Positions 22,285-31,696 of a stretch of DNA of 64,000 nt are shown one piece after another. Below the pieces are notes generated by a model. It was not told where the DNA came from, made no database searches, and saw only the letters and a program-made list of their open reading frames with translations. The DNA comes from Moniliella sp. 'wahieum' (Eukaryota; Basidiomycota; Moniliellomycetes; Moniliellales; Moniliellaceae). Both the position numbers and the translations under genes were made by a program. The stretch spans positions 682,001 through 746,000 of the forward strand of contig RSEE01000007.1 of assembly GCA_003971905.1 (NCBI GenBank), written 5' to 3'. How positions within the stretch are numbered: position 1 is the stretch's first letter; each line of letters starts with the position of its first letter.

Positions 22285-23980
22285 GATTCCGGGCGCTCAC
22301 CGCTCAGCTGCTGCCATGTGTGATCCGCTGCGAGCGGGTCGCTGCCCCCGCCCGCCAGCACAGCCCCCCTGCCGTTCCTGGCGCCTGTCTTGCCTCCCAG
22401 CGTGACAGCGCCCGTCACGTGCCAGCCGCCCGCCTGTCTTCCGCCCGCGCCCTTTCCCACCGCCGGCCACTTTGGCTGCAACTGCAAAAGCTTAGCGTGT
22501 ACATCCACCCCATAGCCTCGATAACCACCCGAAATCGTAACCCCCTCGGCCCCGCCCCCCATCACCTCCGTACCACCCGCCGCACCCGACGGAGCCACCC
22601 GCCGACGGTTGCCGCAAGCTTGTTTCCTCGTCTTAGACTTGCTCGCAAGCACACTTTCCCAAACCCCATTCACCCCTTGCCCAGCGCCCATTGTCTCTCC
22701 CCCCCCTTCACCACCAAAGTCTATCCCCCGTGCCAACCCCATTCCCCGCATCGACACTCCTATGTCTCCTCGGCGCTCAGGCGCTCAGCCTCAGCCTCCC
22801 CCCACCGAAGTAAACCTTTCGTCGTGCCCAAACGCACCGGAACGATGAGCCTGCTCGCAGCCCCTGTGTTGGGTGTTCGTTTGGTTGTGTTTTATTACTT
22901 GCGCTGCCCTCACCCCTCATTCTGAGATCGATCTCGCTGTCGAACAAAAGTACTCTGTTCATAATATTATTGCGAACCCCTCTTCCGAGTTTGGAGTTTG
23001 CCTTCCCCCTGTCTTTTTTTTACGCGTCCCTTTGGTGATGCACCGGGGGCCCAGGCCTCATCATCCCTGTCTCGCGTCGCTTATCGACCCCCCGATCCCC
23101 CCGCCTTCAAACCTGATGAGGGGAGAATCCTGATCGAGGGTGCGATGTATGTATCGCAATAGGGGGCGGTTCTGATGGCAGCGGTGGTGCCAAGGCAACC
23201 AACGACGTCTGCAGGGCCATCACAGGCAGCCGGTCGCTGCCAGACCTGTCTGTGTGTGGAACGAAGGAAATAGCAAGGAGGCAGCATCGGAGCACGTCTA
23301 GAATACGCCTGGGCCTGAAAAGAGAGGGGGCCGTGGAAGGAGTTTGTGCCCTACTCCCGTAGCTCCACCAAGCGCCGGCCAAACTCTTGTAGTAGAAGAT
23401 ATACAGAGGATGGATTGCGCATGTGGGCTCTTTGGCTGCCTGCGAGACGGTTGTGTTGGAGTTGGATAGGGGGGGGGGACGCTAGCACCATAGATAACGA
23501 GACTCCAGGTATGAGGAAAAGTCAAAGAGTATTAGCCTAAAGAGCACACCTGCATATAATGCTCCGAGGGAACCAATGCCGACTATCCTAAAGTGACTAT
23601 ACGGAATAGGTTTTTGTCAACAGTGTGACGCTGCGTAGGAGATAGGGACCGAGGAGGATGCAAAGAAAATGTCGGATACTCGCTGATCGTGTATTGCTGA
23701 GTGTGCCCCATACGCAAGGGGGATGGAGCGCATTCCACAAGGTTACACTCTAATCACATCTCTCATGAAGGGACAGGGGGATGAAAGTGGGGGTGGGGTA
23801 TCATTTGCAAAAATGAGGAAGTGCACCACGGCATGGATGGAGCGGGGCAGTGGGGGGTAGGGGGGGGGGTGTATGCTGGGGTAGGCAAGGAAAGGGGAAC
23901 AGGACTGCAAAAACAGGTTCGGAGCAAAGCTGAATCGTGACGAAGGCGGGTCGTATTAGCTGCAGCCGTCTTGACACCCT
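22285..23980. other. Intergenic, 1.7 kb
   Basis: This stretch is upstream of the large minus-strand protein. Plus-strand DNA at 22400-22850 is C-rich with scattered short open frames. AT content rises around 22950-23000 and 23560-23700. Long G runs occur at 23469-23477 and 23857-23870. I find no supported gene. Confidence 0.45.
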
Positions 23981-24218
23981 TCAGGGTTGTGACGCGGGCG
24001 ATTGAGGGGATTGGTGAAGACTGGCATGGCAATGGCTGCAGTTGCCTGGATGGACAAGGTGCGACTCGGTTTTGCACACGGGGCACTCGATGGAGCTGTG
24101 TGGCGCATGTGATGATGCAAGATGATATGACAGGGGGGTTGTGTGCGTGTTGGTTAGCGGCATGTGGTCCGGAACCAACGCGAGATGCAAAGCAAGAAGA
24201 GAAGACGTACAAGGCCAT
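23981..24218 (-). CDS. Candidate 40-residue zinc-ribbon microprotein
   Basis: A two-exon small gene is proposed. The start ATG is at 24218-24216 and exon 1 is only 8 bases (24211-24218). An intron at 24096-24210 has a GTACGT donor, a GCTAACC branch-like site and an ACACAG acceptor. Exon 2 runs 24095-23981 and ends in TGA. The product is about 40 residues, starting MAFSIECPVCKTESHLV and continuing HPGNCSHCHASL. Four cysteines are arranged C-x2-C and C-x2-C about 13 residues apart, with neighbouring histidines, as in zinc ribbons. A perfect TATATAAAA lies about 100 bp upstream (24316-24325). The splice signals match other introns in the window, and removing the intron yields an open frame with no frame error. 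I know of no named family and infer only metal binding. Confidence 0.5.
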
Positions 24219-24315
24219 GGCGGAGGAAAGAGACGGCTTGGAGAAGAGAGGCGACAAGAGGGGGAACGGAAGAAGAGGGAACACGTTCGCCACAGAAGAC
24301 AGAAACGGATGGGTG

Positions 24316-24325
24316 TTTTATATAA
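24316..24325 (-). promoter_or_regulatory. TATA box upstream of the microprotein
   Basis: The minus strand reads TTATATAAAA about 100 bp before the proposed microprotein ATG. A heptad array (24372-24397) lies a further 50 bp upstream. Confidence 0.55.
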
Positions 24326-24371
24326 CCGCGGGGGGGGAAGAGGGGCGGAGGGGGCGACGGGAAGGACCGTG

Positions 24372-24397
24372 TGACATGTCACATCATCGATCATCCG
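24372..24397. repeat. Heptad array TGA-CATG-TCA, TCA-TCGA-TCA
   Basis: TGA at 24372, palindrome CATG and TCA at 24379 form a fully palindromic heptad pair. After CA come TCA, TCGA, TCA and TCCG. It lies about 155 bp upstream of the microprotein ATG. Confidence 0.75.
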
Positions 24398-24990
24398 ACA
24401 GGCGTACCTCTCTCATTCTCGCCTGAGGCCTTTTGTGGCTCCGAAGAACAAAAGGGCGTGGGGTAACAGGTAAGGCAAGGGTAACTGCGTAGAGTGAAAC
24501 GCATGGCGCTCATGCGCTCATGGCGCGCGACGGCAACCAAGCGTGTGACATGGGGATCTGGCGCGGGGCCAACATAGGCCGACATTCGCCCCTCTCGGAT
24601 CCTCGATCCCGGCTCCACCGAAGCGAAAGGGCGTTTTGCAAGCAGGCACGGCCACCCACCAAGATGGCCACGAGCGCGACTAGGTGGGACGGGTGGAGCA
24701 GCGACGTTGACGTCACCACGCGTCGCGCTCCCCGCTGTGTGGCAGCGCGGGATGGGGCCAGGCAGGCTGTGGCGCGCGCAGCACATTAATAACGCTCAGG
24801 CTGTGGGCGCTTAGCCGGCCATGCCGACACTCCGACGGAAGCGCCAGCAGAGCCCCCATGCAAGCGCGCTGGACTGCCCTGCAGTGCCGCCGTGTGGAGC
24901 GGCGCCAGTGTCCCAGCTGAAACAACGTGGCGGCGCTTCTCAGCGGCGCCGAGGCGGCCAGGAAAATAGGGCCGAGAGGGCGGCGGCGGA

Positions 24991-25031
24991 TCATCGATCA
25001 TCGATCACTAGTCACTCGATCACGCGGATCA
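24991..25031. repeat. Heptad array TCA-TCGA, TCA-CTAG
   Basis: TCA at 24991, 24998, 25005 and 25012 alternates with TCGA, TCGA and CTAG. Spacing then loosens to TCA at 25020 and 25029 separated by CTCGA and CGCGGA. It is the longest array in the window. Confidence 0.85.
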
Positions 25032-25092
25032 CGACCAAGATGGGAAGCACGTAGCGCGGGTTGTGTTGCAAAGGACACGCCCCGCTGCAGAG

Positions 25093-25106
25093 CGCGTGAC
25101 GCGTGA
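25093..25106. repeat. Heptad array CGCG-TGA x2
   Basis: CGCG, TGA, CGCG, TGA in direct succession, the same unit as at 26001-26025. Confidence 0.7.
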
Positions 25107-25212
25107 GTGTGCCATGCGCATGCCACACGTCCTGTCACGCTCCCATGTCCGAGTTTCCACCGAGACGTGCGGTGCACCACACGAGGAGCGCGCCGAGTGA
25201 GTGGGGTTGCGG

Positions 25213-25239
25213 TCATGATGCATGAAGCATGAAGCCTGA
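25213..25239. repeat. Degenerate heptad array TGA-AGCA, TGA-AGCC
   Basis: TGA at 25223, 25230 and 25237 is separated by AGCA and AGCC. The 7-bp phase is kept although the tetramers are no longer palindromic. Confidence 0.65.
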
Positions 25240-25353
25240 CGCCCATGAGAGATGCATTACAAAAGCACACACACCGGAGAGGCAGCCGTTCAGACGACCA
25301 AAAGACGTATGCCAACCAGACGCCAGAAGAGGGAGGAGGGAGTGTTGAGCCAT

Positions 25354-25577
25354 CGGGTGGCTCGTGCTTTGGCCAATGTCCCTTCAGTTCCTCCTCAGGC
25401 CTGGGAGTTCTGTTGTTTTCTCCTCTCCTGTTTTTTCCTTGTTCCGCAGCTTAGCCCCTGGTGGTGACTCGCTGCTGGATGTTCCTCTGTAGGCGTTGAT
25501 GGTTGGCTTAGACCACCCCACCACTAGTGCGATTGCATCACTCTCGAGGGCCATCAGGACTCCAGGTCTGATCATGC
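25354..25577. repeat. Dispersed repeat, copy A (about 220 bp)
   Basis: This segment aligns along its length, in the same orientation, with 35339-35563. Shared blocks include GGTGGCTCGTG, CCTTGTTCCGCAG, CCCTGGTGG, GGTTGGCTTAGACCACC, AGTGCGATTGCATC and ATCAGGACTCC. I estimate identity near 80 percent by eye, with small indels. There is no open frame, no obvious terminal inverted repeat and no clear target-site duplication. It could be a solo LTR, a SINE-like element or another short interspersed element. Confidence 0.8.
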
Positions 25578-25920
25578 ATCAGGGAAGAATGGGAGGAGGC
25601 AGTGCAGAGATAAGCGGGCGCCTCGCCTGGAGCGGGGCGGAAGGTGATGCAGGTGCCCCTGCGTGCGTGCTGCTGATGGTTACTTGCTCCAGGCAGCTAG
25701 GTTGCTGCCCTGCCGACGTCGCCGGAGTTGGATGGCGCTACTGGCGTAAGCCGACCGCACTCGGGCGCCAGACGAGAGAGCGGGGGTGCGAGGGGAGGCA
25801 GCATAGGATTGGCCGACGCAGCCCCCGGCGGAGGGCGTGGTGTGGCGCAAGCGGGAGGAGCCTGGGGGGACACGCACGCGTGCATATGAGGGGGGCTGTC
25901 GAGGCCAGGGCGGGACAGGA

Positions 25921-25937
25921 TCATCGATCACATGACA
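25921..25937. repeat. Heptad array TCA-TCGA-TCA-CATG
   Basis: Two TCA triplets 7 bp apart are followed by TCGA and CATG, about 290 bp upstream of PKC1. Confidence 0.65.
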
Positions 25938-26000
25938 CGGGCGGGCATGGCGCCGCTGTACCCGCAACTCCGCAGCACTCCGCAGCATGATGCAGCAGGA

Positions 26001-26025
26001 CGCGTGACGCGTGACGCGTGACGCA
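26001..26025. repeat. Heptad array CGCG-TGA x3
   Basis: Three perfect tandem copies of TGA with CGCG (TGA at 26005, 26012 and 26019). They lie about 200 bp upstream of the PKC1 ATG, in sense orientation. Confidence 0.85.
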
Positions 26026-26218
26026 ACACTACGCAGCACGCCGACTGGTGCTGGGTGCTCGCTTGCACTCGCTTGTCCCCCCGCACACTTCCCGCCCTGG
26101 CCAGTCCGCACCCCACACCTCCCCAGCACGCCCGCCTCGCCACCATCCGCATCTGTCCCATCTGTCCCACCTGCCCCATCTGCCCCCCTATACCCCACCT
26201 TGCTCGCCCCCTCCCGAC

Positions 26219-29200
26219 ATGCACTCCGACGAGCGCGACAAGCTCCTGGAAGTACTCCAGTCCCGCATTAACGCCGAATGCGTGACGTCCGAGGGCTATC
26301 GCAAAATGCGCAATGCCCATCGTGACTCCAACAATAACGACGCTCAGCGTCTAGCCGAGTCACGCCTCGCCAACAGTGACAAGAACATCGAGTCGTACGA
26401 GGAGCAGGTCCGCGAGCTCACCGCAGCTCCCGGCTCCCCGCCCAAGAAGCTCACTCCGCTTGACCCCATCAAGTACGACACGCCCCTCGGCACCGCCAAA
26501 ATCAGTCGCTTGCTCGAACTGCTAGAGTACCGGTTCCAAACCGAGATTCAGATCGCCGACGCGACCGAAAGGATGCTCAAAATAATCTGGCAGGACTCTC
26601 TCCTTCACCTGACCGCCACTTGATGCACGACACTGAGGTCAACTGCGTCGAGGCCAAGTATAAAATCCAGCTGATTGAGCGCGCCCTCGACAAGTACAAG
26701 CGCCTCCTCGTTGCCGAGGAGCCAGCACCAACAGAAAATGGTATGCATTCTCTCCTGCCCCCTCTCGCCCCCTTTTCACGTGCGAATGGTGTTGACAACG
26801 CGGGCTGCTAGCTTTGCTCGCCCAGCGCCGCGAAAACTGAAAGTTGTCGGGCACGCTCCAGATCTTCATCAAGAGGGCGCGCTATGTCGATCACCTTCCC
26901 CCTCGAGTGGGTACCACGAACGTGAGACGTGCATTACTTTGCGCAGCGACCAGGACGTCATTGCCCGTACCAGCCTCTCCCAAACCGACACGTGGGGCGA
27001 GAAATTTGAAATCCCGGTGGCAAGCGTACACGAGATTGAGCTTATCATCCACGACAACTTGTCTAATATCGCGTTCCGTGGTACTGAGAAGGCGCCCGTG
27101 GGCTTTGTCTGGATCCGGTTGGCAGATGTGGTTGACGAACAGCGTCGACTCAAGAATATTCGCTTGCGGCAGCTTATCAACCAAAGTGGCCACACTGATG
27201 GCAGCGGCACTGGCTTGTACGACATGGCATCTCTGATGGGCAACTCGCTCCAGGCTGAACCCATTACAGCCCAGTTCATAGTCGAGCCTGAAGGTGCGCT
27301 TGAGCTGACAGTCAACTTTATCAAGAGCAATGCGGCCAAGGGTCCCTATGAAGGTCCCCTAGACCGTAAAGGTGCCGTACGCAAGCAGCGTCCCGTCAGC
27401 CAGAAGGTCACGGTCATGGGTCATCTCTTTGTTAGTACGCAGTTCTACACGCTTATGCGCTGCGCCGTCTGCGGTGGCAACTTGATCAAAGAAGGATTCG
27501 AGTGCGAGCACTGTCACTTTGCCTGTCATCGCCGTTGCTTGGATGATGTATTCCCCGAGTGTGTTTCGCGCACGATCAGAGACGAAGGAAAGCCGGAAGG
27601 GGGCAACATTTTGGAGAAGTATACGATTCCTCATCGCTTCGAGCCCTTCACCAATACTGGTATGAACTGGTGCTTCCATTGCGGGCACATGCTCCCTGTT
27701 GGCCGGCGCTCGGCGCGCAAGTGCTCAGAATGTGCTGTTACAGCCCATACGCACTGCACGATTAGTATCCCGGATATGTGCGGGATCAACCCCGAGATCA
27801 TCCGTGCGCTTAAGCTTGCCCTCCCTGAGGCGCCCCGTCCTCGGCCCGAAAGGAAGGAAAAGCCGTTACCGGTACTTCAGACATTGACCCAGACCACCAC
27901 ACCGCCTGGGCCGTCTCTGGCTCTTAGTCCCACCCAGCCTTCCTCCTCCTCTGCAGTTACCAAGCCCCCTAGCGCTACCACCCCCGAAGAGCACCCGGTG
28001 CCCTACCCGCCGTTGGCAACCACACCCTCATCATCAGAATCCAATTACCCTGTCAGTTATAAGGAACAACCGACGCCCGACCACTCACCTCTAGGTGATA
28101 GCATTTCTCTTTACTCGTCCCCTTCATCAGGGCGCGAACACCCACACGGACCACAGCAAATGCCTACCAGCAACAGAGTGACTTTGCCGCCAGCCCCTCA
28201 AATTCCCGCGGCGCTTCCCGAGCCCATCCATCCCAGCCCTCCTCCCGTTTCTGCTGAACATCCTGCACCCGATCCTCAACTGGCGGTAGCACAGTCAATA
28301 CCACCCCCTACTCCGACATCGGGCCTGGACATGCCCGGGCCGAAAGGGAAGCCTGTCTCGCTGAATGACTTTGTCTTCCACAGTGTACTGGGCAAGGGCA
28401 ACTTTGGCAAGGTCATGCTGACTGAGGAGCTTGCGACGGGTGAATTGGTGGCCATCAAGGTATTGAAAAAGGCGTTTTGCATCGAAAATGACGAGGTTGT
28501 AAGTCTGCGAACCGAAAAGAGTGTGTTTCAGGTTGCTTCGCGGGAACGGCATCCGTTTTACTCAGTCTCCACTCGTGTTTTCAAACCACGACACGCATCT
28601 ACTTTGTTATGGAATACATCTCGGGCGGAGACCTGATGCTCCACATTCAAACTAAGCGGTTTTCTCGCCAGCAAATCAAGTTTTATGCTGCCGAGGTTCT
28701 CCTCGCCCTCGAGTACTTACAACACGCCCAGGGGATTGTTTACCGCGACATCAAGCTCGACAATATCCTCCTTAGCCTCGATGGTCACGTCAAGCTGGCA
28801 GATTACGGTTTGTGCAAAGAGAACGTGTGGGTTGATTCAACGACCGACACTTTTTGTGGCACCCGAGTTTATGGCACCTGAAGTACATCCCCCTCCCCCT
28901 CCTCCTTTCCCCCTCCTGCAGGAATTTTCGAATAGACACACTCTGGCTGACTCTTTCTTCTTCCGTAGATTCTTTTGGAAAAGCCCTACACACGTGCGGT
29001 GGACTGGTGGGCGTTTGGCGTCATGCTCTACGAGATGATCCTTGGTCAAGCCCCCTTCCGTGGAGACGATGAGGACGAGATTTTTGATGCGATTTGGAGG
29101 ATGAACCGCTTTTCCCGCTTCAGATGCCGGGACACAGCGTGCCATTGCTGATGAAACTACTCGAGCGCGACCCAAAGAAGCGGTTGGGAGCCGGGCCGGA

Positions 29201-29437
29201 GGATGCAGCGGAGATCAAGCGGCACCCCTACTTTTCCGATATCGATTGGGACGCGCTCTATGCCAAACAAATCCCGGCCCCGTTCAAGCCAACGCTCAAG
29301 TCCAAGACCGACACGTCGTGGTTGGACAAGGAGTTTACCAGCGAACGCCCAACCCTTACCCCGGTCAACTCCATCCTCTCCCCCCCGACCAGAAAGAGTT
29401 TGCCGACTTTGACTGGACCATGCCAGGACACGCTTGA
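26219..29437 (+). CDS. PKC1: Protein kinase C, Pkc1 type
   Basis: Pkc1 is the Rho1-activated kinase that drives the cell-wall-integrity MAP kinase pathway. The start is ATG 26219 ([20 protein letters not shown]). Domains in order are two HR1 coiled coils (the second around [13 protein letters not shown]) and a C2-like region ([18 protein letters not shown] ... [18 protein letters not shown]). Next are C1A ([19 protein letters not shown], then [12 protein letters not shown]), C1B ([19 protein letters not shown]), a Pro/Ser-rich hinge and the kinase. The kinase has [44 protein letters not shown] and PEFMAPE. The C-terminus has the turn-motif region and the hydrophobic motif FADFDW. Introns lie at 26741-26811 and 28883-28968. 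Frame changes occur near 26610, 26880, 28555, 28863, 29095 and 29395. An in-frame TGA at 26838-26840 interrupts the C2 entry. Confidence 0.95.
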
Positions 29438-29673
29438 TGGACACTTACCATCGTTGCAACACGCTCATGCCATGGGGGCGGAGCAGGTTGGGCGTAGTGA
29501 CCCCATATACCTCCCCTCTCTTCCCCTCCCTCACTTTCCCTCACCTCACTTCATTTTTTTCCTGGCCATGGATAACCCTCTCATGTGTTGATACCCCCTC
29601 TCTTACCTCTCCCCTTCTGCTGGTGCTGTTTTCAATGCACTTGCCTCTGGACCTGCTCACCCTTCTTCCTACT

Positions 29674-29697
29674 TGAAGCTTGAAGCTTGAAGCTTGA
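29674..29697. repeat. Heptad array TGA-AGCT x3
   Basis: TGA at 29674, 29681, 29688 and 29695 is separated by the palindrome AGCT, a perfect triple repeat. A partial copy recurs 180 bp downstream. Confidence 0.88.
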
Positions 29698-29865
29698 CGA
29701 AAATGCCATGGGGCTGCGGCCCACTATCTAACGCCTGACGGTTGGTCTGGTGCCTTGTCCCGCTACGGCGTGGCGGGTGTGGTAGAGCTACGCATAGATA
29801 ACCGCCCCGCGCCGTGTCGTGCACGGGGAAGGCGTGTGGCCGAAGGCTATAGAGCCAACGGCGGA

Positions 29866-29886
29866 AGCTTGAAGCTTGTTGCTTGA
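29866..29886. repeat. Heptad array AGCT-TGA, degenerate
   Basis: AGCT-TGA-AGCT-TGT-TGCT-TGA, same unit as 29674-29697 with two substitutions, about 290-310 bp upstream of the SDR ATG. Confidence 0.7.
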
Positions 29887-30174
29887 CGCTGGAAGGTGGC
29901 GGCTGGTCCGCCGCGCCGCCCGGACGTAAGCCTACCCTGGCCCTCGACCGCGGGATGCCGCGGCTGGGCGGGCAGGCGAGCGTAGCAACCAGTGCGCTAA
30001 GCGAGCGCTGCTTGGTCGCTGCGGCGGCGCGCCTCGGGTGGAGCGTGCGGTTGTGTGTGTGGCCCGCCGCCCGCCCCTCGCAGCTCGGCCAGGCCGAGAC
30101 CATAAAAGGGTAGGAGGAGGAGAGTGCCCCCCCCCCCGCCCCCCACCGCACCCGACTCTGGTCCGCCTATCGTC

Positions 30175-31165
30175 ATGGCCGCCGCTCCGCCCAAGTTCAA
30201 TGTCCTGGCAGGCAAGCGCGTCGTTATCTTTGGAGGCACGTCGGGCATTGGCCTAGCTGTTGCCCAGGGAGCGATTGAGGAGGGCGCGAGTGTCTTGGTA
30301 GTCAGCAGCTCGGCCACCAAGGTGGCCGATGCGGTGCGGAAACTGTCCGACCCCCATCTCACCTACAATGCCAGTCCCGCGCGCGTGGCCGGCGCGACAC
30401 TCGACTTGGCGCAAGGCGCGACACTCGAAGCCAGCTGGAAAGCTTGTTTGCGCACCAGTTGCCCAGCGCGTGGGACGGGCGCGTGGACCACCTTGTTCAT
30501 ACCGCCGGACGCTTCCCCAAGAAGCACACGCTCATCACCCGATGTATCCTACCCCGAGCTGCACGCCGTTGCCGACGCACGTCTGATCTCGGTCTTGCTC
30601 ATTGCCAAGGTAGCGTCCAAGGTGTGGACCCAGGGTGGGTCCTACACGCTCACTGGCGGCGCGTTCCATCTTAAGCCTCCTGCAGGCGGGATTGTACGTG
30701 GATTTCATGGTGCAGAACGGGGGGGGAAGGAAGAGCGGGATAAAGATTGACGTGTGTGTGGGTGCGGATAGGGCAGTGTGTTTGTCGGTGCGCTCGAGAC
30801 GGCGGCACGTAGCATGTCGGTCGACTTTGCCAAGGTGGGCTTGCATGTGCGGGTCAATGTGGTGGGACCTGGGTTTGTTCTGACGCCCCTGGCCAAGGAC
30901 ATGCCAGCCGCGGTCAACGCCCTGGGGCAGGCAACGCTTTTACCCCCCGGCAAAGTAACGGGACCCGAGATGATTGCCCAAACGTACTGTACGTCTCCAT
31001 CTCCGTCTACTTTTACGTTTACGTCTTGCTCGGCTCCTCGCTGGGGGTGGGGCTGTGGTGGTGCACTGGAGGCTGACAGCTGTTGGGCCAACAGTGGGAG
31101 TCATGAAAGACAGTTCGCTGGTGGGTCAGTCCATCCGTTCCGAGGCGGGATGGCTTCTCAAGTAA
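30175..31165 (+). CDS. Atypical short-chain dehydrogenase/reductase lacking YxxxK
   Basis: A Rossmann-fold SDR. The start is ATG 30175 (MAAAPPKFNVLAGKRVVIFG). The nucleotide-binding motif is GGTSGIGLAVAQ, and VLVVSSSATKV follows. DHLVHTAGR occupies the NNAG position. The segment GGSYTLTGGAFHLKPPAGG is followed by SVFVGALETAARSMSVDFA and the cofactor-side motif RVNVVGPGFVLTP. Where ordinary SDRs have Y-x3-K, this alignment gives Gly and Val, so the catalytic Tyr and Lys are absent. Some known SDR subfamilies keep this GGxxx...GALE form without the Tyr. Introns lie at 30694-30771 (GTACGT...GATAG) and about 30988-31080 (GTACGT...GACAG). The end is TAA 31163-31165 after SIRSEAGWLLK. A frame change lies near 30435 and another near 30540. 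The substrate is unknown. Confidence 0.8.
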
Positions 31166-31696
31166 AGCCCAGCTCATCGCGAAGGCTGCCCAAGATCGGG
31201 TTTGCTCGCCATATAGCCTCCTGCTCTCTGTTCCTGTCCTCTCGTCCTCCTGGCCTCTCCTCGGTACGTTTCTACGTGAGACCGACGTTCTCCTGTCCCT
31301 CTTCGCCCCAATGGCCACTGTGTATGTAGTACATGCATCTCGTGCGCAGCACCCGAACCATCTTAGGCCCGAGGTTGCCAGCCAGTCATACTTACTACGC
31401 TCGTCGTTTCCCCTGGCCGAACCAGTTTCCTTCTGATGAGAGCAGAGTAGACGAAACCTAGAGTAGACGGGGGTGCCATGACTATGCTTCACTTCGATCG
31501 TCTCGGAGAACCCCCAGAGTGAGGCGGGGGAAAAGATGACCAAAGCAAGGCCGAATAAGCAGGCGAGGGTTGGCCACGGATGGGTAGACGCGGTGGGGGA
31601 AGGATGGTGAAAAGCAGAAACCAGCGACAATTCCCTGCGAGCCTAGTACCCACCTCTCCGGCTGCGACGGTCCCCTGCAGCCACAGCGCCGCCATG
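31166..31696. other. Intergenic, convergent 3' ends
   Basis: No gene or repeat is apparent in these 531 bases between the SDR and the unknown minus-strand gene. Confidence 0.45.

Larger units (their letters stand above)
24219..26218. other. PKC1 upstream region, repeat-rich
   Basis: These 2 kb between the microprotein and PKC1 hold no convincing gene. They contain six of the TGA/TCA heptad arrays and copy A of a 220-bp dispersed repeat. A Pyr-rich tract precedes the PKC1 ATG. Confidence 0.5.
29438..30174. other. Intergenic with AGCT-TGA arrays
   Basis: These 737 bases lie between PKC1 and the SDR gene. They contain heptad arrays at 29674-29697 and 29866-29886 and a C-rich tract just before the SDR start. 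A GC-rich 29720-30060 segment has no gene. Confidence 0.5.

Noticed and set aside
25354..25577. Coding remnant of a transposon in the dispersed repeat.
   Set aside because: No transposase, reverse transcriptase or integrase motif is visible in or next to either copy.
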